The position numbers and the translations under genes are program-made. DNA of 8,746 nucleotides, from positions 1-8,746 of the forward strand of contig CAKVCH010000016.1 in NCBI GenBank assembly GCA_934725745.1, given 5' to 3'. The DNA comes from an uncultured Clostridia bacterium (GTDB taxonomy: Bacteria > Bacillota > Clostridia > Christensenellales > UBA1242). Below are positions 1 to 6,900 of this stretch, one piece after another (position 1 is the first letter of the stretch; the number at the start of each line of letters is the position of its first letter). The notes under the pieces were generated by a model. It searched no databases. It had not been told where the DNA came from and was given only the letters and a program-made list of their open reading frames with translations.

Positions 1-1349
1 GTGTTCTTCCTGGGTTGGACCCAAATGTTCAGATTAGGCTCCTTGACAGTTACAAAGATGATTGCGAAATTATTTTTGTTATCAGTGCAAAGGACATTGA
101 AAAAAACAAAATCCGCGCCGACTTTGGCATAACCTACGATATGGAAGTGTTGCGCCTTATTGAAAAGTTGCGTCATCGCGGGCTTTATGTGAGCGCTATT
201 GTCATAACCCTTTATGAAGGCGAACAAAGCGCACAAAATTTCCGCGCGAAACTCGAAAATATGGGCGAGAGAGTCTTTTATCACTATTTTACAAAAGGCT
301 ATCCAACCGATGTTGAAACAATTGTAAGTGAAGCGGGCTACGGAAGAAACCCATATATTGAAACAACCAAAAAATTGGTTGCCATAACTGCCCCAGGTCC
401 TGGAAGCGGAAAACTTGCGACTTGTTTGTCACAACTTTATCACGAGTACAAGCGTGGCAAAAAAGCAGGATACGCAAAATTCGAGAAATTCCCCGTTTGG
501 AACTTGCCACTAAAACATCCAATCAATGTAGCCTACGAGTCGGCAACGGCTGACCTTGGCGACAAAAATGTCATTGATTCTTACCACTACGAAGCCTATC
601 ACGAAATAGCAGTCAGTTACAACAGAGACCTTGAAGCCTATCCAGTTGTTAGAAATATTTTGCAAAAAATCACTGGAAAGGACATATATAAATCTCCAAC
701 TGATATGGGAATAAACACGATTGCAAGTTGCATAACAGACGACGCGCTCGCACAATATAGCGCAAAACAAGAAATTATTAGGCGTTATCTTCGCGCAAAA
801 GTGGACGCAAAAAAGAACAACGCAAATAAGCGCGTTGTTGAAACAATCCGCCTTCTTATGAACGAACTAAATATCACCGTTCACGATAGACCTTGCGTTA
901 GACCAGCCGAAGAAAAATTTATAAAATCACACGCGCCAGCTATGGCAATTGAGCTTTTAGACGGTCAAATCGTGACAGGAAGAAAAACAGCGCTCCTTTC
1001 TGCCCCAGCCAGTGCAATTTTAAACGCTTTAAAAGTCATATCAAATATTGACGACTCCGTTGACTTAATCCAAAAGGAAGTTTTAGAGCCAATTGTCGAC
1101 CTAAGGCACAACATTTTTAGACAAGACAATACAAACTTGACCTTAAAAGAAACGCTCGTTGCGCTTTGTATTTCGGCAAATTTCAATAAAAACGCAAAAG
1201 TAGCGTATGACAACTTAAAATATTTGCGTGGTTGCAATGCCCACTCAACACATATTTTAACTCCAAATAACGAAGAAAATTTGCGCAACCTTGGACTAAA
1301 TTTAACTTGTGGCGACCGCTTTTTAGTCGGAAATTTGTTTGATATGTAA
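1..1349 (+). CDS. DUF1846 (UPF0371) family protein, 5' end outside window
   Basis: The reading frame is open from the first base (first full codon at 3, reading V-L-P-G-L-D-P-N) to TAA at 1347-1349, giving 448 residues. A TTG at 15 could be mistaken for a start, but the V-L-P-G residues before it belong to the conserved family sequence, so the gene begins upstream. DUF1846 proteins are about 500 residues, so roughly 50 are missing. Recognisable family blocks are the stretch D-F-G-I-T-Y-D, the glycine-rich loop A-P-G-P-G-S-G-K-L-A-T (bases 390-422), the following C-L-S-Q-L-Y-H-E, and F-P-V-W-N-L-P-L-K-H-P-[IV]-N. The loop resembles a Walker A motif but lacks the Ser/Thr after Lys. I know of no firmly established reaction for this family; it is a soluble cytoplasmic protein with no signal peptide or membrane segment visible here. 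It is followed by a strong terminator at 1494-1526, so it probably ends its transcription unit. Family assignment is confident, function unknown. Confidence 0.93.
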   Translation, partial: VLPGLDPNVQIRLLDSYKDDCEIIFVISAKDIEKNKIRADFGITYDMEVLRLIEKLRHRGLYVSAIVITLYEGEQSAQNFRAKLENMGERVFYHYFTKGYPTDVETIVSEAGYGRNPYIETTKKLVAITAPGPGSGKLATCLSQLYHEYKRGKKAGYAKFEKFPVWNLPLKHPINVAYESATADLGDKNVIDSYHYEAYHEIAVSYNRDLEAYPVVRNILQKITGKDIYKSPTDMGINTIASCITDDALAQYSAKQEIIRRYLRAKVDAKKNNANKRVVETIRLLMNELNITVHDRPCVRPAEEKFIKSHAPAMAIELLDGQIVTGRKTALLSAPASAILNALKVISNIDDSVDLIQKEVLEPIVDLRHNIFRQDNTNLTLKETLVALCISANFNKNAKVAYDNLKYLRGCNAHSTHILTPNNEENLRNLGLNLTCGDRFLVGNLFDM

Positions 1350-1354
1350 ATATA

Positions 1355-1466
1355 TTGATAAAAAACCCATTTTAAAACATTTTTTTAATTTGTTTATCAT
1401 TTTTTATTATCGTTTATGATTTTTTATTATTTTTTTATCAATTTTTATCAATTTTTATCAATTTTT
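1355..1466. repeat. AT-rich short tandem and inverted repeats with ~10-bp phased T-tracts
   Basis: Just after the DUF1846 stop there is a 20-bp unit in two copies (1391-1410 and 1411-1430, two differences). It runs into a 10-bp unit of the form (A/T)TTTTTATCA at 1431-1440, 1441-1450 and 1451-1460, with a broken fourth copy to 1466. The 11-mer TTGATAAAAAA at 1355-1365 is the exact reverse complement of 1431-1441. T-runs recur about every 10 bp, one helical turn, which is the arrangement known to bend DNA. No protein is encoded. It could be simple low-complexity drift, a bent upstream region, or part of the transcript end of the DUF1846 gene. Confidence 0.6.
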
Positions 1467-1493
1467 CATCTAAAACGCTAAAATGTGTAAGAT

Positions 1494-1526
1494 AAAGATA
1501 CAACAAAAACTTGTTGTATCTTTTTT
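1494..1526 (+). terminator. Rho-independent terminator after the DUF1846 gene
   Basis: A perfect 13-bp stem pairs 1494-1506 (AAAGATACAACAA) with 1511-1523 (TTGTTGTATCTTT) around a 4-nt loop AAAC. The last three T of the stem run into a T-tract at 1521-1526. The T-run is on the + side only, so it should stop transcripts coming from the DUF1846 gene. The stem is AT-rich, as expected for this genome. Confidence 0.85.
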
Positions 1527-1544
1527 AATTTTAAAAAAAACCTT

Positions 1545-1580
1545 AAAAAACTTTTTTGCAAAAAAAACTTTTTTGCAAAA
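1545..1580. repeat. Short direct repeat of a palindromic A/T block
   Basis: The block AAAAAACTTTTTTGCA occurs at 1545-1560 and again within 1562-1577, separated by a single base. Each contains the palindrome TTTTTTGCAAAA. It lies between the terminator and the folded element and encodes nothing. It may be a low-complexity duplication or a remnant of a mobile or regulatory sequence. Confidence 0.5.
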
Positions 1581-1629
1581 TAATAAAACTAGAAGTCAAG
1601 TTTAGTGACCAAAAGTTCTCTGCTTTTTT

Positions 1630-1803
1630 ACAAATAAGATAAATTATAGGAAGTAAATTTTGAAACAAGTTCAAAATTTGTGCTAACGCACTCGCAAAGT
1701 ATGCACTTTGCACTTCCAATTTGAATAATCATCAGTTTTGCTGGAAAGTAAACTTTCCGACAAAACTTCCGATAATATAAAACTATTATCCTTATCTTTT
1801 TGT
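1630..1803. other. Folded 174-bp element: imperfect terminal inverted repeats enclosing four hairpins
   Basis: The outer arms pair 1630-1634 with 1799-1803, 1636-1642 with 1792-1798, and 1643-1654 with 1765-1776 (11 of 12 bases). The right arm carries a 15-nt insertion at 1777-1791. Inside, hairpins follow one another with almost no spacing: 1655-1664/1670-1679 (10 bp perfect), 1680-1683/1688-1691 (4 bp) and 1694-1700/1705-1711 (7 bp perfect). These three are closed by GGAAGT 1649-1654 with ACTTCC 1712-1717, giving a cloverleaf-like four-way junction. A further hairpin is 1734-1740/1761-1767 plus 1743-1748/1753-1758, and another is 1771-1777/1784-1790. GGAAGT can pair with either ACTTCC copy (1712-1717 or 1765-1770), so two folds exclude each other. 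Candidates are a MITE or REP-like non-coding mobile element, or a structured leader or small RNA ahead of the membrane-protein gene at 1850. No target-site duplication is obvious and I do not recognise it as a known riboswitch. Confidence 0.7.
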
Positions 1804-1849
1804 CAGATAAAGGGGTCTTAAATCAAAAGAAAAGTCATAAAAATACATT

Positions 1850-2449
1850 ATGAAAAGCGTGGCAAAAAAAATCGCCCAATATGGCAGACTTTTTTTACTT
1901 TTTGTCTTGTCAATTGGGGCGGTTGTTGGGTTATATTACTTTTTAAAAAATACGGGCATCATAGGAAAATTTAACAATGTCCAAGAACTCCAATCGCTTA
2001 TCGCGTCCGCGGGATTTTGGTCAATTCTCGTGTTTTTTGTGCTACAATTTTTGCAAGTTACGGTTATTCCCTTGCCTTCAAGCGTCACAACAGTTGTTGG
2101 CGTTCTTCTTTTTGGCCCATATATAGCCTTTTTTATAAGTTTAATCGCTATACTTTTAGGCTCAATAACTGCCTACTTTTTGGGGCGTGTTGTTGGGTTA
2201 AAACTTCTTCTTTGGGCGGTCGGGAAAGAACAAACAGCCGAAGTTCAAAGGCTGTTTAAAAAAGGCAAAGTGATGTTCTTCCTTATGATGTTGTTTCCAT
2301 TTTTCCCAGATGACCTACTTTGCGCTTTTGCGGGCGTTGCCGAAATGGATTTTAAATATTTTCTTCTAACTAACATCATAACCCGCACAATTGGGCTATT
2401 TTGTTTGTGTTTTTTGTCAAATTTTGCACTGTTTAAGTTCTTCGTCTAA
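1850..2449 (+). CDS. TVP38/TMEM64 family (VTT domain, DedA superfamily) membrane protein
   Basis: This 199-residue integral membrane protein has a first hydrophobic helix at residues 13-32, a second at about 56-75, the re-entrant/helix region 79-112, a third block at about 141-162 and a final helix near 172-199. The VTT signature is visible as F-G-P (88-90), a conserved small-residue stretch with G104, Y-F-L-G-R (109-113), and F-P-F-F-P-D-D (149-155) followed by A-F-A-G (159-162). The family shares a fold with DedA proteins and with eukaryotic TMEM41B/VMP1 lipid scramblases; in bacteria DedA relatives have been linked to undecaprenyl-phosphate or phospholipid flipping and envelope homeostasis. 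The exact substrate here cannot be read from sequence. The ATG at 1850 gives a normal length and a Lys-rich cytoplasmic start, but no convincing Shine-Dalgarno precedes it. It stands alone on its strand, downstream of the folded element, and ends inside the last codons of convergent recR. Confidence 0.9.
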   Translation: MKSVAKKIAQYGRLFLLFVLSIGAVVGLYYFLKNTGIIGKFNNVQELQSLIASAGFWSILVFFVLQFLQVTVIPLPSSVTTVVGVLLFGPYIAFFISLIAILLGSITAYFLGRVVGLKLLLWAVGKEQTAEVQRLFKKGKVMFFLMMLFPFFPDDLLCAFAGVAEMDFKYFLLTNIITRTIGLFCLCFLSNFALFKFFV

Positions 2450-3033
2450 ATCTCACGGCGGGCTTCTATAGCTTTTGATAAAGTCACTTCGTCCGCATAA
2501 TCAATGTCACTTCCAAGCGACAACCCTTGTGCTAGGCGCGTAACTTTTATGTTAAGCGGTCTTAAAATTTTTGAAATATACATCGCCGTTGCTTCGCCTT
2601 CGACACTTGGATTTGTCGCGACGACAACTTCTGAAATGTCTTCTTGATTAACGCGCATTAAAAGTTCTTTCAACCTAATATCGTCAGGTCCCTTGCCCAC
2701 GAGTGGACTAATACACCCGTTTAGAACATGATAAAGGCAGTCAAAATTTTTGACTTTTTCAATGCTAGCGATGTCCTTTGGCTCTTCAACAACACAAATA
2801 ATTTTGCTATGACGCGATAAGCAGATATTGCATAGTTCCCCTTCGGAAAACCCGCCACAACGCGAACAAAATCTAATTTTTTCCTTTGCATTCACCACGG
2901 TTTTTGCGAAATCTTCCACTTTATCCTTGTCTAAATCCAAAATCCTATACGCATATCTTTGAGCGGTCTTGTATCCCACCCCAGGCAAAATCATAAAACT
3001 GCCAATCAATTTTTCTAACTCTTTTTCTTCCAT
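2446..3033 (-). CDS. recR: Recombination mediator protein RecR
   Basis: This 195-residue protein is full length for RecR (about 198). In order it has the helix-hairpin-helix around L-P-G-V-G-Y-K-T-A-Q-R (16-26), a zinc motif C56-x2-C59-x8-C68-x2-C71, and a Toprim domain starting at I-I-C-V-V-E-E-P (78-85). The Toprim region includes L-N-G-C-I-S-P-L-V-G-K-G-P-D-D-I (104-119) and A-T-N-P-S-V-E-G-E-A-T-A (139-150). The conserved tail is D-I-D-Y-A-D-E-V-T-L (176-185). RecR acts with RecO (and RecF) to load RecA onto SSB-coated single-stranded DNA in gap repair; it forms a ring or clamp that binds DNA. The ATG at 3033 matches the usual N-terminus, with L-P-G-V-G at residue 16 as in other RecR proteins. 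The frequent dnaX-ebfC-recR arrangement is absent: the upstream neighbour is the giant surface-protein gene, and recR has its own promoter with its -10 box 6 nt before the ATG. The stop TAG overlaps the TAA of the convergent TVP38 gene. Confidence 0.97.
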   Translation of the reverse strand: MEEKELEKLIGSFMILPGVGYKTAQRYAYRILDLDKDKVEDFAKTVVNAKEKIRFCSRCGGFSEGELCNICLSRHSKIICVVEEPKDIASIEKVKNFDCLYHVLNGCISPLVGKGPDDIRLKELLMRVNQEDISEVVVATNPSVEGEATAMYISKILRPLNIKVTRLAQGLSLGSDIDYADEVTLSKAIEARREI

Positions 3034-3068
3034 AGTTATATTATACCACTTTGTCTTTATTTAGGCAA
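3034..3068 (-). promoter_or_regulatory. recR promoter, predicted leaderless start
   Basis: Read on the - strand, there is a -35-like TTGCCT (3068-3063), exactly 17 bp, then a consensus -10 TATAAT (3045-3040). The -10 is preceded by TG at the extended -10 position (TGGTATAAT). Only 6 nt (ATAACT) separate the -10 from the ATG. A sigma-A type start about 7 nt below the -10 would fall on or next to the A of the ATG, leaving no room for a ribosome binding site, and none is visible. A 6-bp inverted repeat at 3078-3093 lies just upstream of the -35 and could be a binding site, but this is weak. Confidence 0.8.
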
Positions 3069-3250
3069 ATGTTGAAAAGATTTATCAAAATCTGTTTGTT
3101 TTTTTCGCATAAATAAAAGAAAAAGCCTACTTTATAGAAAAAAACCACATAAGAACAAAATCATATTTCACTTTAGTGGCATTTTTGCCACTTTTATTAA
3201 GTATGGGGTCGCTTGCACAAAATGAAAATTAAGAAATGACTTTAAATATT
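3069..3250. other. Non-coding gap between the giant gene's terminator and the recR promoter
   Basis: This AT-rich stretch has no credible coding frame. It holds the small inverted repeat 3078-3093 (AGATTT-ATCA-AAATCT) upstream of the recR promoter, the hairpin at 3175-3192 listed separately, and the decamer TTGCACAAAA at 3213-3222. That decamer recurs at 3249-3258 at the foot of the terminator. Nothing else stands out. Confidence 0.6.
3175..3198 (+). terminator. Terminator-like hairpin facing the + strand
   Basis: AGTGGCA (3175-3181) pairs perfectly with TGCCACT (3186-3192) around a TTTT loop and is followed by TTTATT on the + strand; the - strand continuation is A-rich and not terminator-like. 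The only + gene that could feed it is the TVP38 gene, whose transcript would first cross all of recR in antisense. It could equally be a protein-binding palindrome upstream of recR. Confidence 0.45.
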
Positions 3251-3294
3251 GCACAAAAAAAAGTACCAAGTTTTACCTTGATACTTTTTTGTGC
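3251..3294 (-). terminator. Rho-independent terminator of the giant surface-protein gene
   Basis: On the - strand the stem GTATCAAG (3284-3277) pairs with CTTGGTAC (3270-3263), including one T-G wobble, around a 6-nt loop. It is extended by an A-tract/T-tract and by GCAC/GTGC ends (3251-3254 with 3291-3294). The T-run follows the stem at 3262-3253. The same hairpin is imperfect on the + strand (a C-A mismatch at the wobble site), so it is better suited to the - strand. It sits 36 bp past the giant gene's stop and insulates recR from it. Confidence 0.85.
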
Positions 3295-3329
3295 GCTTAG
3301 CGCGTGAGTTTCAATAACAATAAAAGTTA

Positions 3330-3930
3330 TCATCCACCCCAATTATTCAAACATGCACTCGTCCAGTCATGATACCAGTGTTCATCCCACCAATGCCAGT
3401 TTCCTTTGCAATTACCATCTTTTCTAGCAGCACCCATAAAGTAACCTGATGTACATTCATTTAAAATCTTAAAATCAGCACTTGGAGCATAAACTTTTAT
3501 CATATCATCCTTTTGCGAAGATTCGACTGTTCTTCCACAATTGTATTTCCACCATAAAGCGCCGTACTTTCGTGTACATCCAGTATGAGTATAAGTTGAA
3601 TAATGGTTATCTCTCCAATATTTTAAGTACTTAACATCATAATTATTCAAGAAGAAACCGTCAATCAATGATGATATGTTCTTTGTATCCAAATCAAATC
3701 CCGTCCCAAATATAACATCCGTCCTAACTGTTCCGCCACTAAACCAATCAGCATTAAATGTCTTGTTATAATAGTATCCAACTGAACGGTAACCACTTCC
3801 ACCTACGAATTGTATAGTAGCGTTTTCAATTGTTCCATTGAGTGCGAGCTTACCATTATTTTGATACAAGTCTGTAACAAGTGAATAGTGAGTCGATTTG
3901 CTTTCAATTGTGTATATTGAAGAAGCACTC
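3330..3930 (-). other. C-terminal Trp/Tyr/His/Cys-rich domain of the giant protein
   Basis: After the last GG-V-Y coils the sequence changes character. The final 200 residues lack GG motifs, and the last ~100 contain nine Trp (1686, 1707, 1708, 1759, 1761, 1762, 1766, 1770, 1778) and five Cys (1699, 1712, 1740, 1755, 1774). The cluster W-H-W-W-D-E-H-W-Y-H-D-W spans 1759-1770. Its terminal position suggests a cap or an attachment or ligand-binding domain. I do not recognise the family. The frame is intact and ends in tandem stops, so this is a genuine C-terminus rather than a truncation. Confidence 0.65.
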
Positions 3931-6900
3931 GTTCTATAGTTGTTCTTTATGACACCTGAAATGGTTATTGGGTCAACATCCTTTGCATATACGCCACCAA
4001 CTGTATCCGCTCCACTATTTTCGTATACTGAACCTGACACCGTTAGTTTTCCACCATCAATATACACACCACCAGCACTTTCACTTGCGGTGTTGCTGTA
4101 CACATTAGACGAAATCGTCACCGTGCTACTTGAACTCGCAAATACGCCAGCACCATTTTTACTCGTATTACCATAAAGATGTTCCGAAATAGTTACTGTA
4201 GCCCCAGAACTATATACACCACCACCATTGCCTTTTTCTGCGTGGTTTGCATAAATGTGTCCACTTGACTTGTATATTCCACCTATCACATATACACCAC
4301 CACCATTTCTCGTTGCAATGTTATTATAAATAGCATTCTGAGTTGTAACATTTCCGCCAGAGACATATGCACCTGCACCGTCTGTTGCATTGTTTTCTTC
4401 AATGATAAGTTGAGTTGTGAGATTGCTTACACCGTAGAAGTATACACCACCACCATTTGTTGCACTATTCTTTTTGACTGAAATGTTATTTGCTGGAGAA
4501 GTCGTTTTTGTGTAAATACCGCCACCGTTTGTTGCTCCATTATGGCAAACAATACTTGAGTTATTACCGTTTACAACACCACCCTCGATATAGATACCAC
4601 CACCGTTTGTTGCGTAGTTATAGCAAATTGTAGCACCTTTTGAGAAGTCAAATGTACCACCACTCACATAAACACCGCCACCGTTTGTTGCTGTGTTAGC
4701 ATATTCAGTGACAGTTGCTGCTGAACTATCATCTGCTTTTTTAGTACCAATTACAGCATCTTTTAACAACTCAGTTTCTCCGCCAAGCACCGCAATAGCG
4801 CCACCATTTGTTGCACTATTTTTGCCGTTGATAACCGTAAATTTATCTATTGATGTCGTACCTTTACTTGCAATAGCACCACCGTTTTCAGTTGCATTGT
4901 TTGCAGTCAAAGTAACCACGCCTTCTAATTTCGCAGTTGCACCACTTGCTACATAGATTGCACCACCATTTGTTGCTTTAAGTCCATTTATTTCAACCGT
5001 TCCACCTAAAGTCAAGGTACCCGAGCCAGCATAAATACCCCCACCATTTTGCGCATTAGAAAGTTTGTCTCCCCCTGTAATTGTAAGTTTCGAATTAAAG
5101 GTTACATTAGAATCAACATAAATTCCGCCACCGTTATTAGTTGAGACATTTCCAGATAATGAGAAGTTAACTGTAGTATCTCCGTTAGACGAGTTGAAAG
5201 CACTTGCAAAGTAGATGCCGCCACCACTATTAGCGCTGTTACCATTTATAGTAACCGTTGAATCTTCAGTTCCACTTTTTAAAGTTCCACCTTGATAATA
5301 CAATCCACCACCAAAGTGCGTTGCAGTGTTTCCTGATAATTCAGCCGAAAGAGCAACCGTGCCACCTTTCATCGCAATACCGCCACCATTGTATGCAGTG
5401 TTACTAGAAATTGTACCCGAGACATTTAAATCACCCTTTTCGATATAGACGCCACCACCAATAGAGTTCGTATTGTCATTAACATTATTGCTAATTTTGC
5501 CGTCTTTACCAATATTCACTGTGCCACCAGCAATGAACACACCTGAGCCATTTATTGCACTGTTATATTGAACAAGCCCTTCGATTTTTACTTCTCCACT
5601 TTCCACATAAATTCCGCCACCCTTTGTTGCGGTATTAGGTTTACCATTTTCGCCGATGTTTGAAGTAAGAGTAAATATTCTTCCTTTCATATACACGCCA
5701 CCGCCGTTTTCCGCTGTGTTACCTTTTAAAACAACTCCGTCACTAATTGTGAGCGTGCCTTCATTATAAATCGCGCCCCCATTTGTTGCGGTGTTACTGT
5801 AAATACTCATCTCTTTTAATGTAACATTCGCGTTTGTGCCGACATAGACCGCACCGCCTTTTGTTGCGTTAGTGCCATCTCCGCCGTCAATATCAAATCC
5901 TTTAACTATGACATTTCCTTGAGCAACACTCAACGCGCCACCATTGCCACCGCTTGCGCTATTTGAGAAGACTTTTCCAAAGGTCAAAGTCATCTCATTT
6001 CCCCCGCCATAATACAAATACATTGCGCCACCGCTTTGTCCAGCAGTATTACTTTCAAACGCTAAGTGTTTCAATGTTGGTGAAACCTTTTTGACATAAT
6101 TTTCAAATGTTGTAGAGCCATTTCCTGAATAACTAAGATTATAGCAAATCGCACCACCATTCGCTGTTGCATGGTTATGAGAAAGAGTAGTTGATATAAT
6201 TCCCGATGTATCTGTCTTATCTGGGGTAAGCAAATATGCATTCTGCCCTAGGAAAACACCGCCACCATCTTTATTTGCTTTGTTTGAAGAAATAGTTGCA
6301 CCATTTAGGTTAACAAATCCGTGTTTGACAAAGATTCCACCGCCATCTTTTCCCGCAACATTATTAGTAATCGTGACATTTTTTGATAAAATGTTTTCTA
6401 CTACATCGTCGATATTTTCACCATTATAATGTATCGCCGATTCATAACTCTTAATGTATAAACCGCCACCGTATTCAGCATTAGGCTTACTTGAATCGCC
6501 AGAACCTTTAATCGTAAGAGTTCCGCCCGTTCCATATCTAAGTGGAAGAACGCCGTCTACATACATTCCACCGCCTTGTTTCGCCGTGCTATTGTTGTTT
6601 AAAACAATTCCGCCGACCAATTTTAGAATGAATGCATCTTCTGCCCCTTCGTAACCGCTAAAAGCAGATTCTTTCACTTGATACCAAATTCCGCCACCAC
6701 TTTCAGTTGCGGTGTTGGAACTTAATTCAAATGTATTTTCACTATTATTAAGTGTGACCACTGGCTTTGTATCACCACTTGCAAAAATAGCAATCGCACC
6801 GCCGTTTTTCGCTGTGTTACCTGTTAATTTGCCAAGAATTTCCACAGTCGCGCCACTTGTTATATAGATAGCTCCGCCTTTTTCCGTCGCAGTATTGCCA

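Noticed and set aside
15..17. TTG at 15 as the start of the DUF1846 protein
   Set aside because: The frame is open to the window edge, and the residues before it (V-L-P-G) match the family's internal sequence, so the true start is upstream.
289..1288. Open frames on the - strand opposite the DUF1846 gene
   Set aside because: They lie wholly under a strongly conserved gene, show no recognisable family, and lack a ribosome binding site.
1649..1717. tRNA gene suggested by a cloverleaf shape
   Set aside because: The stem lengths, lack of a D-loop or TPsiC consensus, no CCA-type acceptor stem and an unsuitable anticodon arm rule out a canonical tRNA.
1630..1803. Integron attC site
   Set aside because: The conserved GTTRRRY/RYYYAAC end boxes are not in the right places, and no integrase or cassette array is seen.
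2017..2259. Second + frame inside the TVP38 gene
   Set aside because: It overlaps a clear membrane-protein gene and translates to a sequence with no coherent domain.
3330..3332. Genetic code 4 (TGA read as Trp) suggested by the giant gene ending TGA TAA
   Set aside because: All Trp codons read in the C-terminal stretch examined by eye are TGG, no other in-frame TGA is seen in the genes, and the gene neighbours fit a standard-code Bacillota; a tandem stop is the simpler reading.
3940..4956. Proline-rich open frames on the + strand opposite the giant gene (for example 3940-4176 and 4693-4956)
   Set aside because: Their Pro-Pro pattern is simply the reverse complement of the Gly-Gly repeat codons; they have no start signals and no independent support.
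4300..5870. CRISPR array suggested by regularly spaced near-identical DNA words
   Set aside because: The words are short, in frame, degenerate, and encode a continuous protein repeat; spacers are not unique inserts and no cas genes are present.
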